Source of the DNA: Wenjunlia tyrosinilytica
Lineage (GTDB): Bacteria > Actinomycetota > Actinomycetes > Streptomycetales > Streptomycetaceae
Assembly: GCF_014646055.1 (NCBI RefSeq)
Contig: NZ_BMMS01000033.1
Location: 1-64,000 of the forward strand
DNA: 64,000 nucleotides
Direction of reading: 5' to 3'
The notes below the pieces were generated by a model. It was not told the origin of the DNA. It made no database searches and was given only the letters and a program-made list of their open reading frames with translations. The position numbers and the translations under genes were made by a program. Shown here piece by piece: positions 1 through 7,710 of the stretch (position 1 is the stretch's first letter; every line of letters starts with the position of its first letter).

Positions 1-27
1 CTGTGGGAGAGTAGGACGCCGCCGAAC
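1..27 (+). rRNA. rrf: 5S ribosomal RNA, 3' end only
   Basis: The first bases read GTGGGAGAGTAGGACGCCGC, the conserved 3' part of actinobacterial 5S rRNA (the strand that closes the terminal helix). The rest of the gene lies before the window. A rho-independent terminator follows within 10 bases, which fits the end of an rrn operon. The exact 3' base is uncertain by one or two positions. Confidence 0.88.
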
Positions 28-35
28 AATTGTTG

Positions 36-83
36 AGCTCCGGCTCCCCGGTCCTTTCAGGATCGCGGGAGCCGGAGCTTTTT
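36..83 (+). terminator. rRNA operon terminator
   Basis: A perfect 13-bp inverted repeat (AGCTCCGGCTCCC at 36-48, GGGAGCCGGAGCT at 67-79) encloses an 18-base loop and runs into five T residues at 79-83. It is one of the few terminators in the window with a real T-run, as expected for an rrn operon. The DUF58 gene converges on it, so it insulates that gene from rRNA transcription. Confidence 0.9.
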
Positions 84-179
84 GCGTTTGGAGCCCGAGC
101 TGCCCCACGTCGGTCCCCACGGTCCCCACGTCCGTCCCCGCGTCCGTCCGTCCCCACAGGCGTCCGTCCCACGGCGTTG

Positions 180-1490
180 TCAGAGGCGTCCGCTAGCCTT
201 CAAGGCAAGATAGGCGTCCGCGAGGGCGGGGGGCAGAGCGCTGGGTGACGCATCCACGACGGTGACGCCGTGGCGGCCCAGCCGCTGGGCGGTTCGGCGA
301 CGGTCCGCCCGGGCCTGTTCCGCGGCAGCGGCCTCGTAGACACCTTCGAGAGAGCCGCGGGCTTGTGCCATCTCGTCCAGGCGCGGGTCGGCGACAGATG
401 CGATGAGCACTTCATGGCGATGCGTGAGCTGAGGCAGGACCGGTAGCAGCCCCTCGTCGACGGGGGCCGTGTCCAGTCCCGTGAGAAGGACGACGAGTGA
501 GCGGTGCGGCGCGCGATGAAGGATCGTGGCCGCCATTCCGCGGGCGTCGGATTCGATCAGCTGGGGTTCGAGTCCGGCCATGGCGTTGACCAGTGATGGA
601 AGCAGTTCGGTGGCGGAGCGGCCTTGGACCGACGCACGGACGCGGCGGTCGTAGGCGAGCAGGTCGACGCGGTCGCCTGCTTTGGATGCGAGTGCGGCCA
701 GGAGTAGCGCGGAGTCGAGAGCGGCGTCCAGGCGAGGGGCGTCGCCCACGCGGCCGGCCGAGGTGCGGCCGGTGTCGAGGACGATGAGGATGTGCCGGTC
801 GCGTTCGGGACGCCAGGTCCTGACGGCGACCGCGGAGCGGCGGGCGGTGGCCCGCCAGTCGATGGACCGGGTGTCGTCTCCGGGGATGTACTCGCGCAGC
901 GAGTCGAACTCGGTGCCCTGACCGCGGATCAGGAGAGATGTCCGGCCGTCGAGTTCCCGTAGGCGGGCCAGCTTCGAGGGGAGGTGTTTGCGGCTGGCGA
1001 ACGGAGGGAGCACACGGATCGTCCAGGGCGAGCGATGAGAGCCCTGGCGTGCGGCGAGCCCGAGCGGGCCGAGGGAGCGGATGGTGACGCGGTGGGCCTG
1101 GCGGTCCCCGCGCCGGGTCGGACGCAGCACCGTGGTGACGCGGCGTCGCTCGCCCGGTGGCACGGTCAACCGGTGCCGGGACGCGGCCATTTCGGTGCCG
1201 GGTTCCCAACTGCTGGGGGGCCAGGCATCCCTGAGGTGGGCTTGCAGCGGGCGGCGTCCGGGATTTCCCACGGTCAAAGTGACATGGGCCTGTTCGCCGA
1301 GGCGGACCGATGTGTCACCGGAGCGGGAGAGTTGAAGGGTGCGGACCCTGCCTGCCAGAACCATGTCGATGAGGACACCGAGGAGCAGGGTGCCCTCCAC
1401 GGCGAGCAGGCCCGTCCACCCCGGAAGGAGGAGACCGACGAAGAGTGCCCCGAGGGCTGCGAGGAGGGCGGTGCGTCCGGTGATGGCCAT
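180..1490 (-). CDS. DUF58 domain membrane protein
   Basis: A 436-residue protein and the last gene of a five-gene minus-strand operon. Two hydrophobic helices lie at about residues 7-46. The family signature (EYIPGDDTRSIDWRATAR) lies at 200-217 and is followed by a von Willebrand-like stretch beginning HILIVLDTGRTS at about 233. DUF58 proteins are almost always encoded beside a MoxR ATPase and are thought to be chaperone or effector partners of it, possibly in cell-envelope or metal-insertion processes; the biochemical role is not established. The ATG lies 6 bases after the moxR stop with no clear ribosome site, so translational coupling is likely. Confidence 0.88.
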   Translation of the reverse strand: MAITGRTALLAALGALFVGLLLPGWTGLLAVEGTLLLGVLIDMVLAGRVRTLQLSRSGDTSVRLGEQAHVTLTVGNPGRRPLQAHLRDAWPPSSWEPGTEMAASRHRLTVPPGERRRVTTVLRPTRRGDRQAHRVTIRSLGPLGLAARQGSHRSPWTIRVLPPFASRKHLPSKLARLRELDGRTSLLIRGQGTEFDSLREYIPGDDTRSIDWRATARRSAVAVRTWRPERDRHILIVLDTGRTSAGRVGDAPRLDAALDSALLLAALASKAGDRVDLLAYDRRVRASVQGRSATELLPSLVNAMAGLEPQLIESDARGMAATILHRAPHRSLVVLLTGLDTAPVDEGLLPVLPQLTHRHEVLIASVADPRLDEMAQARGSLEGVYEAAAAEQARADRRRTAQRLGRHGVTVVDASPSALPPALADAYLALKASGRL

Positions 1491-1496
1491 GGCAGG

Positions 1497-2462
1497 TCAG
1501 CGCGGGACGGGGACGTGGGCGAGGATCGAGTTGACGACGGAGTCGGCGGTGACGCCTTCCATCTCCGCTTCGGGCCGCAGCTGCACACGGTGACGGAGTG
1601 TCGGGAGGGCGAGGGCCTTGACGTCGTCGGGGGTGACGTAGTCACGTCCGGTGAGCCAGGCCCACGCCCGTGAGGTGGCGAGCAGCGCCGTCGCTCCTCG
1701 GGGGGAGACACCGAGGGTGAGTGACGGGGATTCACGGGTGGCACGGCACAGGTCCACGACGTAGCCGATGATCTCCGGGGAGACGGTCACCTCGGCCACG
1801 GCGGCGCGGGCGGCGTCGAGGTCCACCGGGCCGGCGACGGCCTTGACGCCTGCCGCTTCGAGGTCGCGGGGGCTGAAGCCCTCGCTGTGGCGGGTGAGGA
1901 CGCGGATCTCGTCGTTGCGGCCGGGGAGAGGAAGGATCAACTTCAGCAGAAAGCGGTCGAGTTGTGCCTCGGGCAGCGGATAGGTGCCCTCGTACTCGAC
2001 GGGGTTCTGGGTGGCGGCCACGAGGAAGGGCTCGGGCAGCGGGCGGGGGATGCCGTCCACCGAGACCTGGCGTTCCTCCATCGCCTCCAGGAGTGACGCC
2101 TGCGTCTTGGGCGGGGTGCGGTTGATCTCGTCCGCGAGCAGGAGGTTGGTGAAGACCGGGCCGGGCTGAAAGGAGAACTCGGCGGTGCGCGCGTCGTAGA
2201 CCAGGGAGCCGGTGACGTCACCGGGCATCAGATCGGGGGTGAACTGGACGCGTTTGGTCTGGAGTTGGAGCGCTGCGGCAAGGGTGCGGACGAGCAGGGT
2301 CTTGGCGACTCCGGGGACGCCTTCGAGAAGCACGTGGCCCCGGCACAGCAGGGCGACGACCAGTCCTGTGACGGCCGGGTCCTGGCCGACCACAGCCTTG
2401 GCGATCTCGGAGCGCAAGGCTTCCAGGGAGGCTCGGGCGCTATCGGCGGTGGGGGCGGTCAC
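1497..2462 (-). CDS. MoxR-family AAA+ ATPase
   Basis: A 321-residue AAA_3 ATPase. Walker A is GVPGVAKT (48-55) and Walker B is LLLADEIN (107-114). The TPDLMPGDVTG and EAMEERQVSVDG segments are typical of MoxR, as is the length. MoxR ATPases act as chaperones that activate partner proteins, often through von Willebrand modules such as the DUF58 product encoded next. I chose the GTG at 2462 because it overlaps the upstream stop by four bases (GTGA) and because homology begins there; the open frame continues upstream with only arginine/proline-rich shadow sequence. Confidence 0.93.
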   Translation of the reverse strand: MTAPTADSARASLEALRSEIAKAVVGQDPAVTGLVVALLCRGHVLLEGVPGVAKTLLVRTLAAALQLQTKRVQFTPDLMPGDVTGSLVYDARTAEFSFQPGPVFTNLLLADEINRTPPKTQASLLEAMEERQVSVDGIPRPLPEPFLVAATQNPVEYEGTYPLPEAQLDRFLLKLILPLPGRNDEIRVLTRHSEGFSPRDLEAAGVKAVAGPVDLDAARAAVAEVTVSPEIIGYVVDLCRATRESPSLTLGVSPRGATALLATSRAWAWLTGRDYVTPDDVKALALPTLRHRVQLRPEAEMEGVTADSVVNSILAHVPVPR

Positions 2463-3661
2463 GTGGTTCGTACCTGCCTTTCCAGATGGTCGAGTCGGTC
2501 GGCCAGACGGATGAGCGCGGCGTCGTCGCCGGGGGCGGGGCCGTACAGGAGGGAGCGTACTTCCGGCCCCGGTGTGCCCGAGTGGGCGGCGACGGCGGCC
2601 ACCAGCGCCTCGGTGTCGTGGGCCCGGGTCGGGGGGACGCCGACGAGCGGTGCCAGTCGTGCTCGGGCGGCCCGGCGCAGTGCTTCCGCTGCTCTGGGGC
2701 GGGCGTTGCCCCGCCGGTACAGGCGGGCCCGGCCTTCGGTGGCTTCGGCGGCGCGAACGGTCACCGGCAGGGGTTCGGCCACGACGGGGCCGAGTCGCCG
2801 TGCCCTCCACAGGGCAGCGACGGCGACGGCGACGGCGAGTTGGAGCCCGCCCCAGATCCAGCCGCCCGGGACGAGGTCGAGGAAGCCGCGTTGCCGCGCG
2901 GCGCCCACGGAGTTGTCGCTGAGCGAGGGGAGGTACCAGACGAGGCGGGGATGCCGGCCGAGGAGTTGGAGGGCGAGGGAGGCGTTGCCCTGCTTGTCCA
3001 GGCGGCGGTTGTAGAGGGCGTCGGGGGCGCCGAGGACGACGGTGTCGCCCTTTCCGGCGCTGTCCGGCAGGCGCACGAGGGAGGGGTGGCCGCCGGAGCG
3101 GTAGCAGGAGTCGGCGCCGGGCGCGGCCGTCTCATAGGCGATGCCGCCGAGTTCGGCCTTGCCGGCGCGCTCGGCCTCGGGGAGGCGGCATCCGGGGGCG
3201 CGGGCGCGGACGTCGGCCGGGGCGATGGCCTGCGCCGCGGGCGCGAGCACGGACAGGGACGCGGGGCCGGGTTCGAGCAGGACGGTGCGGCCGCCGCTTC
3301 CAGCGGTGGCGTCGTGGAGTGCGGAGAGCTGGGGAGGGGGGAGCAGATCGGGGGCGGTGACAAGGACGGTGGTGTCGGGGCCGGCCTTCGCGGCGGCGTC
3401 GGCCGCGGAGGTGACGACGTCGACGTGCACACCGCGTTGGAGAAGGAGTTGGGCGACGGCCCGGCTGCCGTAGCGGTCGGGGGAGCGCGGGTCGAGCCGG
3501 CCGTGGTGCTCACCCGAGCGGAAGGCGGCGTAGGCGACGCCGAAGACCAGGACGATGGCGAGCGCCGCGAGCAGGCCCCGGGAGCGGGTCCACAGGTGGC
3601 GTGCGGTCGGCGCGAGCGAGGTGCACCCGAGTGAGGGGGAGGTGGAGGTGTCGGTGGTCAC
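2459..3661 (-). CDS. DUF4350 domain membrane protein
   Basis: A 400-residue protein with one membrane helix near residues 28-46 and a second near 260-285. Between them is an extracytoplasmic domain that starts RLDPRSPDRYGSRAVAQLL, the usual start of DUF4350, related to the GATase-like domains in MoxR clusters. The cytoplasmic tail is Arg/Ala rich. It overlaps both neighbours by four bases (GTGA at each end), so five genes appear translationally coupled. The function is unknown. The GTG at 3661 is chosen from the overlap; residues predicted further upstream are low-complexity. Confidence 0.88.
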   Translation of the reverse strand: MTTDTSTSPSLGCTSLAPTARHLWTRSRGLLAALAIVLVFGVAYAAFRSGEHHGRLDPRSPDRYGSRAVAQLLLQRGVHVDVVTSAADAAAKAGPDTTVLVTAPDLLPPPQLSALHDATAGSGGRTVLLEPGPASLSVLAPAAQAIAPADVRARAPGCRLPEAERAGKAELGGIAYETAAPGADSCYRSGGHPSLVRLPDSAGKGDTVVLGAPDALYNRRLDKQGNASLALQLLGRHPRLVWYLPSLSDNSVGAARQRGFLDLVPGGWIWGGLQLAVAVAVAALWRARRLGPVVAEPLPVTVRAAEATEGRARLYRRGNARPRAAEALRRAARARLAPLVGVPPTRAHDTEALVAAVAAHSGTPGPEVRSLLYGPAPGDDAALIRLADRLDHLERQVRTT

Positions 3662-4326
3662 GCGGGGGCACCGCCGGTGGTGGTCAGGCGGGGCCGGGCA
3701 CGTTCGAGGTCCGTGTCGAGTTCGCGTAGTTCGCGGTAGGCGTTCTCGGTGGCGTGGCGGCCGCCGTAGCTGACGTCGTCGAAGGCGCGGGCGGCGGCGC
3801 GCAGCCGGGTGCGGAGGTCGGGCAGGGACCGTCCGGCCTCGTTGGCCGCCTCGTCGGCGGTGCGGCCGGGGCGGGGGTCGAGCAGGGCTCGTTCCTCCAG
3901 GCCGCGGACGATGGCGCGCATGCGTTCGCGTACGGCGTCGTCCCATTCGTCGCGGGCGGCGTGGGCCTCCGAGGCCGCGCGGTGCTCCGCGGCGGTGCGG
4001 GGCCGGGTGTCGAACACCGCTTCGCGCTCGCCGCCGGGTGTGCGGATCCGGCCGAGGTGCAGACGCAGGGCGATCAGGGCGATGACGACGAGGACGGCGA
4101 CAACGAGCAGGCCCACCCAGCCTCCGGGGGTGGCTCCGGCGGCGGCGTCGAGCAGGCTGCCGACCCTGTTCCAGAACCAGTCGATGGCGCGCTGGACGAG
4201 GTTGGGGTCGTGCTCGTGGTAGATCGGCTTGGACAGCTCCCGCTCGGCCGCCTCGCGGGCAGGATCGCGCGGGATGGTGACCGGCAGGTCGTCGGTGAGT
4301 GCGAAGTTCGCCAGGCCCCCGGTCAC
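3658..4326 (-). CDS. DUF4129 domain membrane protein
   Basis: A 222-residue protein. A short N-terminal region is followed by one membrane helix (about 73-95, rich in Val/Leu) and a cytoplasmic C-terminal domain with the DUF4129 pattern: R..A...AR.EWDDAVRERMRAIVRGLEERALLDPRPGRTA. DUF4129 proteins are found in MoxR/DUF58 operons and near transglutaminase-like proteins. Nothing here indicates enzymatic activity. The GTG start at 4326 lies only four bases after the upstream stop. Confidence 0.87.
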   Translation of the reverse strand: MTGGLANFALTDDLPVTIPRDPAREAAERELSKPIYHEHDPNLVQRAIDWFWNRVGSLLDAAAGATPGGWVGLLVVAVLVVIALIALRLHLGRIRTPGGEREAVFDTRPRTAAEHRAASEAHAARDEWDDAVRERMRAIVRGLEERALLDPRPGRTADEAANEAGRSLPDLRTRLRAAARAFDDVSYGGRHATENAYRELRELDTDLERARPRLTTTGGAPA

Positions 4327-4330
4327 CGTG

Positions 4331-5713
4331 TCAGTTCCCGGGGGCTGCGGCGTCGGTCCGGGGCTGGGTGCTGCCCGGGGACTCGTACCCGGACACCCCG
4401 GCGGCCCGGGCGAGGTCGATGTCGAGGGCTTCCCGGCGGATGCGCTGGTCGATGTAGAGCAGCGCGGTGACGCCCGCGCTGATCGGGAAGGTGACGGTCA
4501 TGCCGATGGCCGCGCCGATGCCGGTGATGGTGAGCGAGGCCAGGCTCAGGTCGCCGGTGGACTCACCGCTGAAGAGGCCGCCCATGGTGTCGCCTCCGAC
4601 GAGGAGCGAGCCCACCGTGAACGGCGTCTGCACGATGCTCGAGATGACCATGGTGATGATCGCGGTGAGGACGAGGACACCGAAGACGCGCCACCAGGAG
4701 CCGCGCACCAGCTTTGCCGAGCGGGCCATCGACTTGGCCACGCCCTGCTTCTCCAGCATCAGGGCGGGCGGGGCGAGGCTGAAGCGGACGAGCAGCCACC
4801 CGGCGACGCCCACCGCGGCGAGCGCGCCGAGGATGAAGAGGGTGGCGGCGAGCGGCTCGGAGCCCGCGGCCAGGGCGACGACTCCGGGCACTGCCGCGAC
4901 ACCGAGGACGGCCACGACGATCAGCGGCATGAGCAGGGTGAGGCCGAGGAGCTTGAGGAGCTGGGGCTTGGCGTCCTTCCAGGCCTCACCGGCGTTGACC
5001 GGGCGGCCGAGCACGGAGCGGCTGACGACCATGGTGAGCATCGCGGTCACGACGAGGGTGCCGAGGAGGTTGACCAGCTGGGCGAAGCCGAGCCCGGCGA
5101 ACATGGCGCTGAAGACGCTCATGACGTCGCTGACCGAGGGGTCGGGGTTGTTGTCGAGGTCGTTGAGCTTGGCGTCGAAGCCGCTGAACATCCACCAGGT
5201 GGCGAGGGTGCTCACGGTCTGGGTGACGAGCGCGACGACCAGGGCGACGCCGAGGACGGTGCGCCAGTGCGCACGCATCGTGGAGACGGCCCCGTCGAGG
5301 ATCTCGCCCACCCCCAGCGGCCGCAGCGGGATGACGCCGGGCTTGGCGGCCTGGGGGTGGTTGCCCCAGTGCTGATGGAACGGGGGCTGGCCGCCCCATC
5401 CGGGTGAGGCGCCCCAGCCGGGCGAGGCACCCCATCCGGGGGGCGGCTGATGGCCTCCGCCGCCCACCCCGCCGGGGGCCTGCGGGCCGCCCCATCCGGG
5501 GGTGGTCCAGTCGGCGCGCGGCGGCTGGGCCTTCGACCAGTTCGGTGGCGGGTCCGACGGCGTCCCGGGCTGGTGCGGCTCGTGCGGCTGGTGCTGTTGG
5601 TGAGATTGGGAGTCCTGGGGGCCAGGGGGCTGGGGCGCAGCCTTGTCGGAAGAGTCCGGGGCGTCGTCGTCCGGCGACGGGGAGGGCGAGGCCCAGCCCG
5701 GAGTGTCCGTCAT
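4331..5713 (-). CDS. Multi-pass membrane protein, GPDPase-membrane-domain-like
   Basis: A 460-residue protein and the first gene of the operon. Residues 1-125 are a Pro/Gly/Gln/Trp-rich cytoplasmic tail that includes repeats of GWGASPGWGASPGWG. The remainder holds about six membrane helices and begins GVIPLRPLGVGEILDGAV, the conserved start of the DUF7544/glycerophosphodiester phosphodiesterase membrane-domain family of actinobacteria. No phosphodiesterase catalytic domain is present. The ATG at 5713 is preceded by AGAAGGAG at good spacing. An upstream in-frame ATG adds only low-complexity sequence and is rejected. The gene is divergent from mtnA. Confidence 0.85.
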   Translation of the reverse strand: MTDTPGWASPSPSPDDDAPDSSDKAAPQPPGPQDSQSHQQHQPHEPHQPGTPSDPPPNWSKAQPPRADWTTPGWGGPQAPGGVGGGGHQPPPGWGASPGWGASPGWGGQPPFHQHWGNHPQAAKPGVIPLRPLGVGEILDGAVSTMRAHWRTVLGVALVVALVTQTVSTLATWWMFSGFDAKLNDLDNNPDPSVSDVMSVFSAMFAGLGFAQLVNLLGTLVVTAMLTMVVSRSVLGRPVNAGEAWKDAKPQLLKLLGLTLLMPLIVVAVLGVAAVPGVVALAAGSEPLAATLFILGALAAVGVAGWLLVRFSLAPPALMLEKQGVAKSMARSAKLVRGSWWRVFGVLVLTAIITMVISSIVQTPFTVGSLLVGGDTMGGLFSGESTGDLSLASLTITGIGAAIGMTVTFPISAGVTALLYIDQRIRREALDIDLARAAGVSGYESPGSTQPRTDAAAPGN

Positions 5714-5874
5714 CGCTGCTGCTCCTTCTGATGTTTCCGGCCACCTGGTGACGCCGGTGCGCCCCATCGTGCCATGGCCTGTCCGGCTCCTACCCGGGAG
5801 CGTGGGCGGTGCACCCGGGGCCCGCGCGGCGGGCCCGGCTCCGGTTCCGCAGCGCTCCGGGGCGGTCGGCACCA

Positions 5875-5910
5875 TTCAAACCGGCGGGTAGGAGAGGGCA
5901 GACTGGTGAA
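5875..5910 (+). promoter_or_regulatory. Candidate leaderless promoter of mtnA
   Basis: A TTCAAA hexamer (5875-5880), 18 bases, then CAGACT (5899-5904) precede the ATG at 5911 by six bases. If used, transcription would start at the A of the ATG and give a leaderless mRNA. The purine run at 5891-5898 sits too far upstream to be an ideal ribosome site. This is inferred from the sequence pattern alone. Confidence 0.4.
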
Positions 5911-7035
5911 ATGGCTGCTGACCCCTCTCCCAAGCCCCTGTCCGCCGACGTTCCGGTCCTGCGATGGGAGGAGCCACCGGAGGGCCCTGTGCTGGTGCTG
6001 CTGGACCAGACCAGGCTTCCGGCGCAGGAGGTGGAGCTGGTCTGCACGGATGTGCACACCCTCGTCGACGCCATCCGGTCCCTGACGGTTCGGGGAGCGC
6101 CCCTGCTGGGGCTGGCGGGGGCGTACGGGGTGGCGCTGGCGGCGGCCCGCGGGTTCGACGTCGGCGAGGCGGCCGAGTTGCTGGCGCACGCCAGGCCGAC
6201 CGCGGTGAACCTCGCCCGGGGTGTGCGGCGGGCGTCGAAGGCGCACACCGCCGCTCTGCGCGCCGGCAAGAGCCTGGAGGCGGCGGCCGCGGCGGCCCTG
6301 GCCGTGGCGAGGGAGCTGCACCGCGAGGACGCGGAGGCGAGCCGGTCGATGGCCCGCTCGGGCCTGGAGCTGCTGGAGCGGCTGGTGCCGGGCGGCGGCT
6401 ACCGGATCCTCACGCACTGCAACACGGGCGTGCTGGTCTCCGGCGGCGAGGGCACGGCTTTCGCGGTGGCCCTGGCGGCGCACCGGGCCGGACAGCTGCG
6501 CCGGCTGTGGGTGGACGAGACGAGGCCGCTCCTGCAGGGGGCGCGCCTGACCGGGTACGAGGCGGCGCGGCACGAGATGCCGTACACGGTGCTGGCGGAC
6601 AACGCGGCCGGCTCGCTGTTCGCGGCGGGCATGGTGGACGCGGTGCTCATAGGCGCCGACCGGATCGCGGCGGACGGCAGCACGGCGAACAAGGTGGGCA
6701 GCTACCCGCTGGCGGTGCTGGCCAAGCACCACGAGGTGCCGTTCGTGGTGGTGGCTCCCATGACCACCGTTGACCTGGACACGCCCGAGGGGGCGTCCAT
6801 CGAGGTCGAGCGGCGGGCGGCCCACGAAGTGACCGAATTTCCTCCCTCCGGCGGGGGCGGGTTCCCGCTGGCTCCCCTGGGAGCCCAGGCGTACAACCCC
6901 GCGTTCGATGTCACACCGCCCGAGCTCATCACTGCGATTGTTACCGAAAATGGAGTTCTGTCCCCCATTGAGGCGGAGGGACTGGCCAGCCTGTGCGACA
7001 GGTCACGATCGGGTAATGAGACGATGAAGATATGA
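5911..7035 (+). CDS. mtnA: S-methyl-5-thioribose-1-phosphate isomerase
   Basis: A 374-residue enzyme that converts methylthioribose-1-phosphate to methylthioribulose-1-phosphate in methionine salvage; it belongs to the eIF2B-alpha/MtnA fold. Visible landmarks are RGAPLLGLAGAYGVAL (61-76), the catalytic cysteine in THCNTGVLVSGGEGTA (Cys170) and the catalytic aspartate in IGADRIAADGS (Asp250), followed by NKVGSYPLA. The length is slightly above the family norm, with a short C-terminal addition. It overlaps mtrA by four bases (ATGA). This pairing of mtnA with mtrAB is the usual Streptomyces order and may let the two share a transcript. Confidence 0.94.
   Translation: MAADPSPKPLSADVPVLRWEEPPEGPVLVLLDQTRLPAQEVELVCTDVHTLVDAIRSLTVRGAPLLGLAGAYGVALAAARGFDVGEAAELLAHARPTAVNLARGVRRASKAHTAALRAGKSLEAAAAAALAVARELHREDAEASRSMARSGLELLERLVPGGGYRILTHCNTGVLVSGGEGTAFAVALAAHRAGQLRRLWVDETRPLLQGARLTGYEAARHEMPYTVLADNAAGSLFAAGMVDAVLIGADRIAADGSTANKVGSYPLAVLAKHHEVPFVVVAPMTTVDLDTPEGASIEVERRAAHEVTEFPPSGGGGFPLAPLGAQAYNPAFDVTPPELITAIVTENGVLSPIEAEGLASLCDRSRSGNETMKI
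7002..7017 (+). promoter_or_regulatory. Candidate MtrA-type direct-repeat box
   Basis: GTCAC, six bases, GTAAT lies about 15-30 bases before the mtrA ATG, inside the 3' end of mtnA, in a locally AT-richer stretch that also holds a GTTAC at about 6939. The spacing and half-sites resemble the tandem GTnAC boxes described for OmpR-type regulators such as MtrA in actinobacteria. The second half-site differs from GTnAC at its last base. Autoregulation is inferred. Confidence 0.35.
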
Positions 7036-7709
7036 AGGGACGTGTCCTGATCGTCGATGACGACACCGCACTGGCCGAGATGCTCGGCATCGTGCTCCGC
7101 GGGGAGGGTTTTGAGCCGTCGTTCGTGTCCGACGGCGACAAGGCCCTGGCCGCTTTCCGTGAGACCAAGCCGGACCTGGTCCTGCTCGACCTGATGCTCC
7201 CCGGCCGGGACGGCATCGACGTTTGCCGCCAGATCCGCGCCGAGTCCGGGGTGCCGATCGTCATGCTCACCGCCAAGAGCGACACGGTGGACGTGGTGGT
7301 GGGCCTGGAGTCCGGGGCCGACGACTACGTCATCAAGCCGTTCAAACCCAAGGAGCTCGTGGCGCGCGTGCGTGCCCGGCTGCGCCGCGCCGAGGAACCC
7401 ACACCCGAGCAGCTCGCCATCGGTGACCTGGTCATCGATGTGGCCGGCCACTCGGTCAAGCGGGACGGGCAGACCATCGCCCTGACGCCTTTGGAGTTCG
7501 ACCTGCTGGTGGCGCTCGCCCGCAAACCGTGGCAGGTCTTCACCCGGGAGGTGCTGCTCGAGCAGGTCTGGGGCTACCGGCACGCCGCCGACACACGCCT
7601 GGTCAATGTGCATGTGCAGCGGCTGCGCTCCAAGGTCGAGAAGGACCCGGAGCGCCCCGAGATCGTGGTGACCGTGCGCGGCGTCGGATACAAGGCGGGA
7701 CCGGGCTGA
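7032..7709 (+). CDS. mtrA: OmpR-family response regulator MtrA
   Basis: A 225-residue response regulator. The receiver domain has the acidic pocket at Asp9-11, the phosphoacceptor Asp53 in LVLLDLMLPGRDG, and the conserved TAKS and KPFKPKEL motifs. The C-terminal winged helix ends VVTVRGVGYKAGPG. The sequence is of the very conserved actinobacterial MtrA type. MtrA controls cell-envelope, division, sporulation and antibiotic genes in Streptomyces. The start codon overlaps the mtnA stop, and mtrB follows one base after the stop, so all three genes appear co-transcribed. Confidence 0.97.
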   Translation: MKGRVLIVDDDTALAEMLGIVLRGEGFEPSFVSDGDKALAAFRETKPDLVLLDLMLPGRDGIDVCRQIRAESGVPIVMLTAKSDTVDVVVGLESGADDYVIKPFKPKELVARVRARLRRAEEPTPEQLAIGDLVIDVAGHSVKRDGQTIALTPLEFDLLVALARKPWQVFTREVLLEQVWGYRHAADTRLVNVHVQRLRSKVEKDPERPEIVVTVRGVGYKAGPG

Positions 7710-7710
7710 G

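Noticed and set aside
84-179. CGTCCGTCCC-type short repeats after the rRNA terminator
   Set aside because: Too short and irregular to call a repeat feature; no gene or regulatory signal seen.
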